Positions 45,741 through 55,487 of a DNA stretch of 64,000 nucleotides are shown here, one piece after another. The DNA comes from Paenibacillus gorillae. GTDB lineage: Bacteria > Bacillota > Bacilli > Paenibacillales > Paenibacillaceae. Numbering within the stretch: position 1 is the stretch's first letter; every line of letters begins with the position of its first letter. The notes under the pieces were generated by a model, which was not told where the DNA came from, did no database searches, and saw nothing but the letters and a program-made list of their open reading frames with translations. The stretch spans positions 1-64,000 of the forward strand of contig NZ_CBVJ010000015.1 of assembly GCF_000513275.1 (NCBI RefSeq), written 5' to 3'. The position numbers and the translations under genes were made by a program.

Positions 45741-46751
45741 GTGACGGTAACCATTTATGATGTAGCAAGAGAAGCAGGAGTATCGATGGCTACGGTTTCC
45801 AGGGTTGTCAACAACAATCCGAATGTGAAACCGGCAACTCGCAAGAAGGTGTACGAGGCTATTGAAAGGCTCGGGTATCGTCCGAATGCTGTAGCGAGAG
45901 GTTTGGCAAGCAAGAAGACTACAACGGTCGGAGTCGTTATTCCCGACATTTCCAACGCGATTTTCGCGGAAGTGGCGCGCGGAATTGAGGACATTGCGAA
46001 TATGTATCATTATAATATTATTTTATGCAATGCCGATAAGCGCAAAGACAAAGAGATTCGCGTTATCAATACATTGCTGGAGAAACAGGTTGACGGTTTG
46101 CTGTTTATGGGCGGCGCTGTAACGGACGAGCATATGCAAGCATTCAAGACGGCTAATGTACCAATCGTGCTCTGTGCGACAACCGATGAGAACGGCGATA
46201 TTCCGTCCGTCGACATTAACCATGAAGAAGCTGCTTATGACGCTGTTCACAGACTGATTGAGCTTGGCCATACGCGTATCGCTATGATTAGCGGCACACT
46301 GCAGGATCCGGCCAACGGCTATTCCAGATTCCAAGGCTATAAGCGCGCGCTTGAAGAAGCGGGTATTGCCTATGATGAGTCGCTTGTACGAATCGGCAAT
46401 TACCGGTACGAATCCGGCGCTGATGCGATGAAATATTTCATCGAATTGAGCGAGCGTCCGACAGCCGTATTCTCGGCAACGGATGAGATGGCGATCGGCG
46501 CGATCCACAGCATTCAAGATAACGGACTTAAAGTTCCGGAAGATATATCGGTTATCAGCGTGGACAACAGCCGTATGGCATCGATGGTCCGTCCGCAGCT
46601 CACTGCGGTTGCCCAGCCGATGTATGACATCGGTGCGGTGTCGATGCGTCTGCTGACGAAGCTGATGAAGAAGGAAAGCGTAGAACAATCGAAGGTTGTA
46701 TTGCCGCATGAAATTATTGTCCGGCAATCCGTTGGAGGTTTGTCGAAATAA
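45741..46751 (+). CDS. ccpA: Catabolite control protein A
   Basis: 336 aa from GTG at 45741, 8 bases after GGAGA, giving the usual N-terminus [19 protein letters not shown]. LacI-type helix-turn-helix and hinge ([15 protein letters not shown]), then the periplasmic-binding-like core with HPr-Ser-P contact region ([15 protein letters not shown]). With HPr-Ser46-P it binds cre sites and represses or activates carbon genes. Possible targets nearby: the PTS operon and the acuA/acsA gap. The stop overlaps mtnN (TAATG). Confidence 0.93.
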   Translation: MTVTIYDVAREAGVSMATVSRVVNNNPNVKPATRKKVYEAIERLGYRPNAVARGLASKKTTTVGVVIPDISNAIFAEVARGIEDIANMYHYNIILCNADKRKDKEIRVINTLLEKQVDGLLFMGGAVTDEHMQAFKTANVPIVLCATTDENGDIPSVDINHEEAAYDAVHRLIELGHTRIAMISGTLQDPANGYSRFQGYKRALEEAGIAYDESLVRIGNYRYESGADAMKYFIELSERPTAVFSATDEMAIGAIHSIQDNGLKVPEDISVISVDNSRMASMVRPQLTAVAQPMYDIGAVSMRLLTKLMKKESVEQSKVVLPHEIIVRQSVGGLSK

Positions 46752-47449
46752 TGAGTTTCAGCAAGATTGGCATCATCGGGGCGATGGCGGAAGAAATCGA
46801 GCTCCTGCATCAACATGTGGAAGCTGCGAAGAGTTTCGTCAAAGCGGGTATTACTTACTATGAAGGCAGTCTTCATGGCAAATCTGTCATTTATTGCAAA
46901 TCCGGAGTAGGCAAGGTGAATGCTGCGGTATGTACGCAAATTTTACTCGATTTGGGTGCGGATTGCGTGTTGTTTACCGGCGTAGCTGGCGCAGTTGATC
47001 CAATGCTCGAGATTGGCGATATCGTCGTATCCTCCAGCTGCATTCAGCATGATATGGACTGTTCGCCTCTTGGCTTTGCTAGAGGGGTCATTCCCTACCA
47101 TGAGCGTTCGGAATTCGTAGCGGACGAAAGACTCGTTAAGCTGGCTTCCGAAGCGGCGTCCAAGCTGTTCTCCGGCCGCAGCCTGACAGGCAAAGTATTG
47201 TCCGGCGACCAATTTATTGCAAGCCGTGAGGCTGTACAGCAGCTGCATGAAATTTTCCAAGGGGCATGTGCGGAAATGGAAGGGGCTTCGGTCGCTCAAG
47301 TATGCGATCTGAATGAAGTGCCGTTCGTTATTATCCGTTCCATGTCGGACAAGGCTGATGGATCGGCTCATGTCAACTTCCCGGAGTTTACAGTGAAGGC
47401 ATCCAATCACTCCTATCAAATTATCGATGAAATGTTGAAAAACATATAA
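46751..47449 (+). CDS. mtnN: 5'-methylthioadenosine/S-adenosylhomocysteine nucleosidase
   Basis: 232 aa, full length. IGIIGAMAEEIELL, VFTGVAGAVDPMLEIGDIVV, and the catalytic EMEGASVAQVC plus RSMSDKADGSAH. Cleaves adenine from MTA and SAH, recycling methyl-cycle products and making the autoinducer-2 precursor. Translationally coupled to ccpA, an uncommon partner, followed by its own terminator. Confidence 0.92.
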   Translation: MSFSKIGIIGAMAEEIELLHQHVEAAKSFVKAGITYYEGSLHGKSVIYCKSGVGKVNAAVCTQILLDLGADCVLFTGVAGAVDPMLEIGDIVVSSSCIQHDMDCSPLGFARGVIPYHERSEFVADERLVKLASEAASKLFSGRSLTGKVLSGDQFIASREAVQQLHEIFQGACAEMEGASVAQVCDLNEVPFVIIRSMSDKADGSAHVNFPEFTVKASNHSYQIIDEMLKNI

Positions 47450-47454
47450 TAATG

Positions 47455-47497
47455 AAAGAGCTGTATGGAAGTGTGACTATTCCGTACAGCTCTTTTT
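47455..47497. terminator. Terminator shared by mtnN and acuC
   Basis: AAAGAGCTGTATGGAA pairs with TTCCGTACAGCTCTTT (one G-T pair), then T run. Confidence 0.85.
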
Positions 47498-47500
47498 GAT

Positions 47501-48685
47501 TTAAGTGAGATCCTGCACAGCAATAAGCCGGACAGCACGATTTTTATTGGTGATCTCTTCGCGGCGGGGAATAGGAGGAACCTCGCTCCAATCATCCAGC
47601 CACCATTCCGGAAGCTCCTCCGGGCTTAGCGGCTTCCATCTGTCCAGCCATTGCTGAGGAAGCGGAGCATTGCTTCCTTCTTCTTCGAGCGCAGCTGCGA
47701 TCGGATGGTCAGTCATCGCAAGCCATACAAGCGACCATGCCCGAGGCACAACCCGCCAAATATCGTAACCGCCTCCGCCTAGAGCAGCCCATCTTCCGCC
47801 AGCGTAGCGATGAGCTAATTCATGAATTATGGCGGGCATTTCCTTATAGATTCGCATGCTGCAATGAATATGAGAGAGCGGATCATAGGCATGCGCATCG
47901 CAGCCATGTTGGCTTATAATGATATCCGGCTTGAACGCGGCAGCTACTTTTTCTACAGATTCACGAAAGCTTTCCAGCCAGGAATCGTCCTCGGTATAGG
48001 GTTCAACCGGTACATTGAAGCAGGTGCCAAATCCGGCATCTGTTCCTTTCTCATGGACAAATCCGGTTCCGGGAAACAAAAACTTTCCCGTCTCGTGAAT
48101 GGAATACGTGCAAACCTGCGGGTCGTCGTAAAAAACCCACTGTACGCCGTCGCCGTGATGAACGTCAGTGTCGATATAAAGGACCCGGGCGTTATAGGTT
48201 TGTCTAAGATGACGAATGGCGACGGCTGCATCGTTATAGACGCAAAAACCGGCGCCGCGATCCGGAAACGCGTGATGGAGACCGCCTGCCATATGATACG
48301 CATGAAGCGCTTTACCGCTCATCACTTGATCGGCAGCTTCTACAGATCCTGCGACGATGGCAGCTGCTGCCGTATGTATGCCGGGAAAGAAAGGCGTGTC
48401 CTCCGTATCGAGCCCGTACTTGGCGGCTGCACCGATATCGTCTGGCGAGGGATGATCCTCGCTTAGTTTTTCAACGATATCTACGTAATCAGGCCGGTGT
48501 ACAAGCGTCAACAGGCTGTGATCAGCCGTGTAGGCGGGAATGACGATCGCTTCTTCCTGTAAGGCATTGGCGGACTGAAGCAGCTCTCCCGCCAAAGTTA
48601 ATCGAATGGGATTGAACGGGTGTTCCTCTCCGAATTTATATAATGCCGATTCTGGATGGCGAATAAATACAGCGTTAGAAGACAT
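47501..48685 (-). CDS. acuC: Protein deacetylase AcuC
   Basis: 394 aa, class I histone-deacetylase fold. Zinc and catalytic residues in HMAGGLHHAF, VLYIDTDVHHGDGVQ and QHGCDAHAYDPL. Removes acetyl from the active-site lysine of acetyl-CoA synthetase and so reactivates it. It lies 93 bases downstream of acuA in the same direction; acuB, normally between them, is absent. No other deacetylase is seen in the window. Confidence 0.92.
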   Translation of the reverse strand: MSSNAVFIRHPESALYKFGEEHPFNPIRLTLAGELLQSANALQEEAIVIPAYTADHSLLTLVHRPDYVDIVEKLSEDHPSPDDIGAAAKYGLDTEDTPFFPGIHTAAAAIVAGSVEAADQVMSGKALHAYHMAGGLHHAFPDRGAGFCVYNDAAVAIRHLRQTYNARVLYIDTDVHHGDGVQWVFYDDPQVCTYSIHETGKFLFPGTGFVHEKGTDAGFGTCFNVPVEPYTEDDSWLESFRESVEKVAAAFKPDIIISQHGCDAHAYDPLSHIHCSMRIYKEMPAIIHELAHRYAGGRWAALGGGGYDIWRVVPRAWSLVWLAMTDHPIAAALEEEGSNAPLPQQWLDRWKPLSPEELPEWWLDDWSEVPPIPRREEITNKNRAVRLIAVQDLT

Positions 48686-48778
48686 TGCTCCGAGGTCCTC
48701 CCTTGGCGTTTGCGGTCATGGCTTGCGGCCGCGAAATGGCTTGCTATCTGCGCTCCTGCAATGAATGAAATGGGAGCA

Positions 48779-49420
48779 TCAATACATAAATCGTTGGCGA
48801 AAGCGGACCCGATCGAATTGTTCTACTGATCGAAGCGGCACCTCTTTGCCGATTTTAACCATTAGGCAGTTGGCGGGATGGGAGCATATTTCCGGATCGT
48901 CTGTGGCGAACCATACCATGCCGACCGACTTCATCAGCTTCTCCATCATGGCGCGGTATTCCCAGACGTTCAGCTTGGTGCCTTCGAGGTCCCAGTGCCA
49001 ATAATATTCGGTCGTATAGACGATAACGTTCTCAAGCTGTTCATCGGCGAAGGAGAGCTCGATCATTTTTTTCCCGAGGCTGTATCCGCGATAAGCGTCG
49101 GCCACTTCGATGGCCCCTAGCTCAATAAGATCCTCCATGCCGCCCTCGGACCAGCGTTCAAGCTCGTCGGGGTAGTGGAAGGTGACGTAACCGACGATGA
49201 CGTTGCCATCCCTGGCCGCAATAATTCGTCCTTCTTCCAACTCGGCGATTTCGATTAAAGCCGCATGCTGATCTTTGGGTCTGCGGAATGCGTCTAGATC
49301 AGGATGCATAGAGTAGGTGCGCAGCTCGTCCGGGGTTATCGGCCCCGCTACGATCAGCTCGCGCTCCCCTGAGGTTGCAATTGTCGTATGCTGTAAAATT
49401 TTACGATGCTCCAAAAGCAT
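48779..49420 (-). CDS. acuA: Protein acetyltransferase AcuA
   Basis: 213 aa from ATG at 49420 with AAAGGGG just upstream. GNAT-type fold (VIVGYVTFHYPDE, IEVADAYRGYSLGKKMIELS) with the AcuA family C-terminus (EYYWHWDLEGTKLNVWEYR). Acetylates the catalytic lysine of AcsA using acetyl-CoA, switching it off. Divergent from its substrate gene acsA across 243 bases that hold two cre-like boxes. Confidence 0.9.
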   Translation of the reverse strand: MLLEHRKILQHTTIATSGERELIVAGPITPDELRTYSMHPDLDAFRRPKDQHAALIEIAELEEGRIIAARDGNVIVGYVTFHYPDELERWSEGGMEDLIELGAIEVADAYRGYSLGKKMIELSFADEQLENVIVYTTEYYWHWDLEGTKLNVWEYRAMMEKLMKSVGMVWFATDDPEICSHPANCLMVKIGKEVPLRSVEQFDRVRFRQRFMY

Positions 49421-49438
49421 GTGCCCCTTTCTTTGTTG

Positions 49439-49452
49439 CGATAGCGGTTGCA
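49439..49452. promoter_or_regulatory. cre-like box upstream of acuA
   Basis: CGATAGCGGTTGCA, about 12 of 14 positions of the CcpA consensus, 18 bases from the acuA start. It could block acuAC transcription when preferred sugars are present. Confidence 0.5.
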
Positions 49453-49526
49453 CAATTGTTCTATAAATTGGTTATAGCAGAGTTCAGAGCAAATGAAAAG
49501 CATAGTCGAACGGAAAGTGATTATGC

Positions 49527-49532
49527 TATAAT
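49527..49532 (+). promoter_or_regulatory. Probable -10 box of acsA
   Basis: A perfect TATAAT preceded by TGC (near-extended -10). No good -35 is seen at the usual distance. Confidence 0.5.
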
Positions 49533-49607
49533 TGGTTTGGCGGTTGAAGAACCAATGGAATCCTTAATGAATGTCGGCTTGTTTGCCTGCAAGTACCGGC
49601 TATTATA

Positions 49608-49621
49608 TGTAAGCGTATTCT
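49608..49621. promoter_or_regulatory. cre-like box in the acsA leader
   Basis: TGTAAGCGTATTCT, about 12 of 14 positions of the CcpA consensus. It lies downstream of the -10, between transcript start and ATG, a roadblock position typical for repression. Confidence 0.6.
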
Positions 49622-49663
49622 TGCTTGGTTCACTTTTTAACAGATTTGATGGGAGATGATAGA

Positions 49664-51388
49664 ATGTCCAACTTGCATCAAGAGCGAATTCCGGCAGTTG
49701 CATTGAATCCAAACCTGGTTAATTATGATGAGGCGGCCGCCGCATTCAATTGGGAAGACATCGAGCGTCAATTCAGCTGGTATGAGACCGGCAAGATTAA
49801 CATGGCACATGAAGCTATAGATCGCCATGTGCAGTCTGGCAAAGGATCGAAGATCGCTTTGCATTACAGCGACAACGCAAGAGACGAATCATACACATAC
49901 GAACAGCTTAGCAAGCAATCCAATCGCTTTGCGAACGTGCTGCGAAGCCGCGGCATCTCTAAGGGTGAGCGAGTATTTATTTTTATGCCAAGAACGCCTG
50001 AGCTTTATTTCAGCGTACTTGGCGCATTGAAGGTTGGTGCGGTCGTGGGGCCGTTGTTTGAGGCCTTCATGGAGACGGCGGTCAAGGACCGGCTGCAGGA
50101 TAGCGAAGCCGTCGCAATCGTTACGACGCCTTCTTTGCTGGGAAGAATCAAACGTGATGAGCTGCCTGCGCTCAAACATATTTTTGTATTTGGCGAAGAC
50201 GTGGAGACGGATGACACCGTTGTCGATTTTGGAGCTGAGATGGCGAAGGCTTCGGATGAAGCGGAGACAGAATGGCTGGATCGCGAGGATGGACTCATTC
50301 TTCATTATACTTCCGGGTCTACCGGCAAGCCTAAAGGCGTATTCCACGTTCAGAACGCTATGATCCAGCATTATTACACGGGGAAAGTCGTACTTGATCT
50401 GAAGGAGGACGACATCTACTGGTGTACGGCCGATCCGGGTTGGGTAACGGGAACTTCCTACGGCATATTTGGTCCTTGGCTGAATGGGGCTACTAATGTT
50501 ATTCGCGGCGGACGATTCAGTCCTGCGGACTGGTACAGCACAATTCAAAAGTACGGCGTAACTGTCTGGTACAGTGCGCCTACCGCCTTCCGCATGCTGA
50601 TGGGTGCGGGCGACGATACGGTGAAGCAATATGACTTGTCCAGCCTCCGCCACGTACTGAGCGTAGGCGAGCCGTTAAACCCTGAAGTGGTGCGTTGGGG
50701 AATGAAAGTATATAACCAGCGGATTCATGATACATGGTGGATGACAGAAACGGGCGGACAGCTCATTTGCAATTATCCGTCGATGGATATTAAACCGGGT
50801 TCAATGGGCAAGCCGCTTCCTGGTGTAAAAGCAGCCATTATTGATGATCAAGGCAATGTACTGCCTCCATACCGGATGGGCAATCTAGCGATTCGTACGC
50901 CTTGGCCGTCCATGATGCGCAAAGTATGGAACAATCCGTCCAAATACGAGGAATACTTCCGTCTGGAAGACTGGTATGTATCCGGAGACTCCGCTTATAC
51001 GGACGAGGACGGTTATTTCTGGTTCCAGGGGCGGATCGACGACGTTATTAATACGGCCGGGGAGCGGGTAGGCCCGTTCGAAGTGGAAAGCAAGCTCGTC
51101 GAGCATCCGGCTGTAGCAGAAGCGGGCGTAATCGGCAAGCCAGACCCGATGCGGGGGGAGATAATTAAAGCATTTATTGCCCTTCGCGAAGGATATGAGG
51201 CATCCGATGAGTTGAAGCAGGAAATCGCGCAGTTCGTAAAAGTCGGCTTGTCGGCGCATGCGGCACCGCGTGAAATTGAATTCAAGGATAAGCTGCCGAA
51301 GACACGCAGCGGCAAAATCATGCGCCGCGTGCTGAAAGCTTGGGAATTGAATTTGCCTACAGGCGATTTATCCACAATCGAAGATTAA
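49664..51388 (+). CDS. acsA: Acetyl-CoA synthetase (AMP-forming)
   Basis: 574 aa from ATG at 49664 after GGGAGATGATAGA. Adenylation motifs: LHYTSGSTGKPKGV, WWMTETGGQ, YVSGDSAYTDEDGYFWFQGR and the C-terminal catalytic Lys551 in PKTRSGKIMRR. That lysine is the target of AcuA acetylation and AcuC deacetylation. Activates acetate to acetyl-CoA when better carbon sources are gone. Divergent from acuAC. Confidence 0.94.
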   Translation: MSNLHQERIPAVALNPNLVNYDEAAAAFNWEDIERQFSWYETGKINMAHEAIDRHVQSGKGSKIALHYSDNARDESYTYEQLSKQSNRFANVLRSRGISKGERVFIFMPRTPELYFSVLGALKVGAVVGPLFEAFMETAVKDRLQDSEAVAIVTTPSLLGRIKRDELPALKHIFVFGEDVETDDTVVDFGAEMAKASDEAETEWLDREDGLILHYTSGSTGKPKGVFHVQNAMIQHYYTGKVVLDLKEDDIYWCTADPGWVTGTSYGIFGPWLNGATNVIRGGRFSPADWYSTIQKYGVTVWYSAPTAFRMLMGAGDDTVKQYDLSSLRHVLSVGEPLNPEVVRWGMKVYNQRIHDTWWMTETGGQLICNYPSMDIKPGSMGKPLPGVKAAIIDDQGNVLPPYRMGNLAIRTPWPSMMRKVWNNPSKYEEYFRLEDWYVSGDSAYTDEDGYFWFQGRIDDVINTAGERVGPFEVESKLVEHPAVAEAGVIGKPDPMRGEIIKAFIALREGYEASDELKQEIAQFVKVGLSAHAAPREIEFKDKLPKTRSGKIMRRVLKAWELNLPTGDLSTIED

Positions 51389-51426
51389 AAGAAATCCCCC
51401 GGGTTATAACCCGGGGGATTTCTTTT
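51387..51426. terminator. Bidirectional terminator
   Basis: A perfect 40-base palindrome built on AAATCCCCCGGG / CCCGGGGGATTT, between convergent acsA and the penicillin-binding protein gene. Confidence 0.92.
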
Positions 51427-51439
51427 AATCAATTGCAGT

Positions 51440-54400
51440 TTATTGAACCTTAACCTGATTGGAAGGCGACGATTTGCCGGATTCATTCTCTGCAGCAATA
51501 TAGAACGTGCCCGATACAATCGTTATCGGATATTCGAATGAGGTCTCCGAGGTAGTGCCAACTTCGACGAAATTGCCGTCATTGTTTGCGCTGTAATAGA
51601 TGTGATAAGTGAACACTTGATCAGAGACCGGATTTGGCTTCCAGGAGAGCCGGACGCTCAGATCAGTCTTCTCCCCCGAAAGTCCGCTTGGAGCGGCAGG
51701 ATGGGCAAGCTCAGGCTTAGGAGTGCCCTCTGGATTGTTGCCTCCACCTTGATTGCCGCTGCCATTCCCATTATTGTTGCCATTTCCGTTGCCATTTCCG
51801 GGATTTCCGTTGCCCTCCGGCTCGCCGTCTCCAGGCAGACCTGGAAGGCCGGCCGTATTGCCGAAGAGCATCATTGCGCTTTGTACCGATTCTTTGCCAG
51901 CGACGTCTACCGCAGTTACATAGAACCGGTAACCCTGTCCGCCAGCAACGTTCACTTTGAACTTCAGTTCATCCCCAACGAGCAGGGAGTCGCCGACTTT
52001 CTTGAAAGGCTCTTGGTTAATCGCTTGATACAGACGATAGCCGACAACATCCTTCTCGCTGTTCGCGCCGAAACTGATCATTACGACACCAGAGCTGATC
52101 GATTGCAGCTTGACATTGCCTGGTGCTGAAGGAGCACTGCCATCATCCACGCGAGGATCGACCTTTGATGGTGCATCTTTGCCAGCATCAGCAGGCAGGT
52201 AGAAGGACAGTGGTCTTCTGCTGCTTGCCGGCAGCTTCGATTGCGCTGCTGAAATTTCATCCATCAACGCATCAAGCGGCCGTTTCCGCTTAATAACGAT
52301 TTGCTGACGCTGCATATCAGAAGGTGTTTCCGGCTTTGGTACATAGTTGACGCCTTGATAAGGGATATAGGCCATTTTGACAAGTGCATCGTCCGATTCC
52401 TTCGGTAAAAACTTTTTGTTGAACCAGTCGGTCACGAGCATGCCAGCTTCATTGGTTAACTGGGTTGGCCGCTTGCCGCTGGCGCTGGATACGGTCGCTT
52501 TGACGATACCGTCCGGACGTGTAAATTCCTTCGTCGGGAACAGCTCCGGCTTTTTCTCCGTAACCTGATTCATCATCAATGCCCAGATAGAACGAGCGCG
52601 TTTTCTGCCATCATTGGATAGTGTGTAGATTTGTTTCTCATAACCGGCCCATACGCCTAAAGTGATGTCAGGCGAGAAGCCCATGAACCACACGTCTCCA
52701 TAGCTTTGGGTGGAACCTGTTTTACCGGCAATCGGAATTTTACCGTAGCTTTTGAATTGTGATGTCAACGCATGAGCCGTACCGGAGCCGCTCGAAATAA
52801 CGGTCCGCAGCATATCCGTAACGAGGAATGCCGTTTGCTCCGAGTAAACCTGCTTCGGTGCTGCTTTATGCTCGTAGACCGGTTTACCGGATGCATCGGT
52901 AATGCGTTCAATCATATAAGCGTCATTGAAAACGCCTTTGTTCGGAATGGTTCCGTAAGCATTGGTCAACTCTTCAACGGAGACGCCGATGCTGAGACCG
53001 CCGATTACGCCGGTTTGGGCGCCATCATCCTGCGGCTGAAGCGTTGTAATGCCAAGATCTCGGGAGAACTGCCATGCGTTCTTAATTTGGACATCATCCA
53101 AGAAGATTTTGAGCGCTGGTAAGTTCATCGAGCGGTTAAGCGCTTCACGAGCCGTTACGAGCCCGGCATATCTATTGTTGGAGTTTTTCGGGATATGGAA
53201 TCCCTTTTGTCCATCCTTCAATACAATTGGCGCATCGTCTACGACGCTTGCCGGCTGAATTACGCCTTTCTCGATAGCAGGCAGGTAAGCAGCGATCGTC
53301 TTCATGGTCGAGCCTGGCTGACGTGTCATTTGCGTAGCAAAGTTCATTTGCTCCTCGTAAAAGTCACGGCCCTCCAGCATGCCCAGAATAGCGCCTGTCT
53401 TATGGTCAAGCATTACCGCTGCAATCTGCTCGATGCCTTTCTCCTTGCTTACAGGAGAGAAGTTTTTCTCATTGGAGCCGATCTCGCGCATAATTTGATA
53501 GACGTCTTTGTCGATCGTCGTATAAATGTGGTATCCGCCGCGAAGCAAATGCTCGCGAGCTTCCTCGATCCGTGCCGCATTTTCTTTTTTGCGGAGATCA
53601 GCTTTCGTCAGCTTTGGATCCTCTAGCATCAGCAGCACTTCTGCCGCTTGCCGCTCGGCTTCCAGCATTAGATAAGGATAAGTCGTATAAGCTTTCTCGC
53701 TTGGCGCAGCGAGTGACTTGCGAATGTCGAATGCTTTCGCTTCATCATATTGCTGTTGATTGATGCGTCCGGTTTGCAGCATGCGCATCAGCACCGTGCT
53801 TTGACGTTCCATCGCGAGCTGGAAGCCTTTTTCGCTAAACTGGCCTTTCCCGTTAAATGCCGTATAAGCGGACGGGCGCTGCGGCAAGCCGGCAAGATAA
53901 GCAGCTTGGGCAATATTCAACTGATTGAGGTCGGTAATGTTGAAGATGCCTTTAGAGGCTGCTTTGATGCCGTATAAGTTATAGCCGCTTGAACCGTTGC
54001 CGAAAGGCACCTTGTTCAAGTAGGCAGCCAAAATTTCATCTTTCGTCAAATAACGTTCCATCCGGATAGCAAGGAAAATTTCTTTGATTTTACGGCTGTC
54101 TGTTTTGTCCAGGCTTAGAAATACGCGGCGGGCAAGCTGCTGAGTAAGCGTACTGCCCCCGGTTTGGGTATCTTCATTAAGCAGCTTCTGCTTAACAGCC
54201 CGGCCGATCCCGTTAATGTCGACGCCATGATGCGTTTCGAAGTTATTATCCTCAATCGCGAGCACAGCATTTTTCACTTGCTCGGGAAGATCTTTGTATT
54301 CGATGAGAATCCGGTCTTCTTCCGTCCGAAGCTGGCCGACTAGTGTTTCGTCGTTGAAGTAGACGAAGCCGGTAGCGGAGTTCTCGTTCACTTTTTCCTC

Positions 54401-54586
54401 AATAAGCGTGCGCGGCCGAACCACTTCGTCTTTGACAAGTGCGGATACATAGCCGGTAACGGCTCCGCCTGCCAATAAAGCGATGAAGATGGCGAAATAA
54501 ATCATCCACTTAACGGTTAGAAAAGATACGATTCCGAAGGTGCGCCAAGCGCTTCGGGATGGCGTGGATTTGCGGTCTTCCTGCAT
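51440..54586 (-). CDS. Class A penicillin-binding protein (PBP1A type) with C-terminal FN3-like tail
   Basis: 1,048 aa from ATG at 54586 (GGAGGAGGAG upstream). Cytosolic tail, one membrane helix (residues 22-48), glycosyltransferase 51 domain (AIEDNNFETHHGVDINGI, GGSTLTQQLARRVFL), transpeptidase domain with SxxK (RQPGSTMKT), SxN (SMN) and KTG (GKTGSTQSYGD). About 200 further residues hold one FN3-like module, a Gly/Asn linker (NGNGNNNGNGSG) and a second FN3-like module. Synthesises and crosslinks peptidoglycan outside the membrane; the tail may bind the wall or partners. Confidence 0.93.
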   Translation of the reverse strand: MQEDRKSTPSRSAWRTFGIVSFLTVKWMIYFAIFIALLAGGAVTGYVSALVKDEVVRPRTLIEEKVNENSATGFVYFNDETLVGQLRTEEDRILIEYKDLPEQVKNAVLAIEDNNFETHHGVDINGIGRAVKQKLLNEDTQTGGSTLTQQLARRVFLSLDKTDSRKIKEIFLAIRMERYLTKDEILAAYLNKVPFGNGSSGYNLYGIKAASKGIFNITDLNQLNIAQAAYLAGLPQRPSAYTAFNGKGQFSEKGFQLAMERQSTVLMRMLQTGRINQQQYDEAKAFDIRKSLAAPSEKAYTTYPYLMLEAERQAAEVLLMLEDPKLTKADLRKKENAARIEEAREHLLRGGYHIYTTIDKDVYQIMREIGSNEKNFSPVSKEKGIEQIAAVMLDHKTGAILGMLEGRDFYEEQMNFATQMTRQPGSTMKTIAAYLPAIEKGVIQPASVVDDAPIVLKDGQKGFHIPKNSNNRYAGLVTAREALNRSMNLPALKIFLDDVQIKNAWQFSRDLGITTLQPQDDGAQTGVIGGLSIGVSVEELTNAYGTIPNKGVFNDAYMIERITDASGKPVYEHKAAPKQVYSEQTAFLVTDMLRTVISSGSGTAHALTSQFKSYGKIPIAGKTGSTQSYGDVWFMGFSPDITLGVWAGYEKQIYTLSNDGRKRARSIWALMMNQVTEKKPELFPTKEFTRPDGIVKATVSSASGKRPTQLTNEAGMLVTDWFNKKFLPKESDDALVKMAYIPYQGVNYVPKPETPSDMQRQQIVIKRKRPLDALMDEISAAQSKLPASSRRPLSFYLPADAGKDAPSKVDPRVDDGSAPSAPGNVKLQSISSGVVMISFGANSEKDVVGYRLYQAINQEPFKKVGDSLLVGDELKFKVNVAGGQGYRFYVTAVDVAGKESVQSAMMLFGNTAGLPGLPGDGEPEGNGNPGNGNGNGNNNGNGSGNQGGGNNPEGTPKPELAHPAAPSGLSGEKTDLSVRLSWKPNPVSDQVFTYHIYYSANNDGNFVEVGTTSETSFEYPITIVSGTFYIAAENESGKSSPSNQVKVQ

Positions 54587-54819
54587 ATAAATAAACTCCT
54601 CCTCCAAATAACCAAAAACTATTATAACATAAAACACCATCAGAGGAAGCCTAGAGAAGATGCTTCCATGGAGTGTGCTCCGTATCATAAGTTGATGCAT
54701 TTGAAAATGATAAGCATACAATCCTTATCGTTAGACGAGACATATGCAGGAAATGTTGTGGTCATAGGCTGAAAAAAATGCTGGAATATCGGACAAATTG
54801 TAATTTTTCTTGGCGGTAC

Positions 54820-54845
54820 GAAACATAATGGGCTCCATTCGCGTA
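54820..54845 (+). promoter_or_regulatory. SigW-type promoter of the NfeD-floT operon
   Basis: GAAAC (54820-54824) and CGTA (54842-54845) separated by 17 bases match the extracytoplasmic sigma factor W consensus. The B. subtilis yuaF-floT operon is SigW-dependent, which supports the call. Confidence 0.7.
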
Positions 54846-54896
54846 CTAACTTACTATAGAGGTAACAACATCTGGATGTAGAGAGAGGAGGAGGAA

Positions 54897-55430
54897 ATGG
54901 AGGCTATATTTTGGGGCTGTATCGTATTCGGGGTGTTGTTTGCCGTCATAAGTGTCATATTTGGAGATTGGATCAGTCTGGCACTGGATGGCATGCTTGA
55001 TTTTTTATCTCTCGACGGGTATCCCTGGATGCAGCCAATGTCGCTGGTTGGCGGCATTACTGCCTTCGGCGGCGCAGGGTTGCTTTTGACCGACAATACC
55101 TCTATGAGCAGCGGGTTGATTACGATCATTGCTCTGCTGATCGCTATCGTTGTAGCCGGAGGCGTGTATTTTATTTATGTTAAACCGATGGAGCAAAGCG
55201 AGAATTCGCTGGCTGTGTCCGAACAAGAGTTTACGGGCAAGCTGGCGGAGGTGCTAGTGTCGATTCCGTCGAAAGGGTACGGAGAAGTAATGCTCAAGGC
55301 GGGAGCGGGTCATACGAATCAAATTGCGGCGAGTTTCGACGGGGAGCCCATTCCTGAGGGGATGCGGGTTGTCGTTGTCGAGGTCAGAGACAGCACCTTG
55401 TACGTTGCCAAAGTAGATCTTCAGTCTTAG
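54897..55430 (+). CDS. NfeD-like membrane protein (YuaF type)
   Basis: 177 aa. Four membrane segments in residues 1-100 and a C-terminal OB-fold domain of about 75 residues (SIPSKGYGEVMLKAGAGHTN, VVEVRDSTLYVAKV). GAGGAGGAGG precedes the ATG. Partner of flotillin in membrane microdomains. Short NfeD protein without the ClpP-like protease domain. 57 bases upstream of floT in the same transcript. Confidence 0.88.
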   Translation: MEAIFWGCIVFGVLFAVISVIFGDWISLALDGMLDFLSLDGYPWMQPMSLVGGITAFGGAGLLLTDNTSMSSGLITIIALLIAIVVAGGVYFIYVKPMEQSENSLAVSEQEFTGKLAEVLVSIPSKGYGEVMLKAGAGHTNQIAASFDGEPIPEGMRVVVVEVRDSTLYVAKVDLQS

Positions 55431-55487
55431 CAAAAACAGAGATAACGTACCAGAGTAAGGCCTACAAGAGAGGAGAATGATGGGGTT

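Noticed and set aside
49889-50653. 254-codon minus-strand frame opposite acsA
   Set aside because: Shadow of acsA with no initiation site and no family features.
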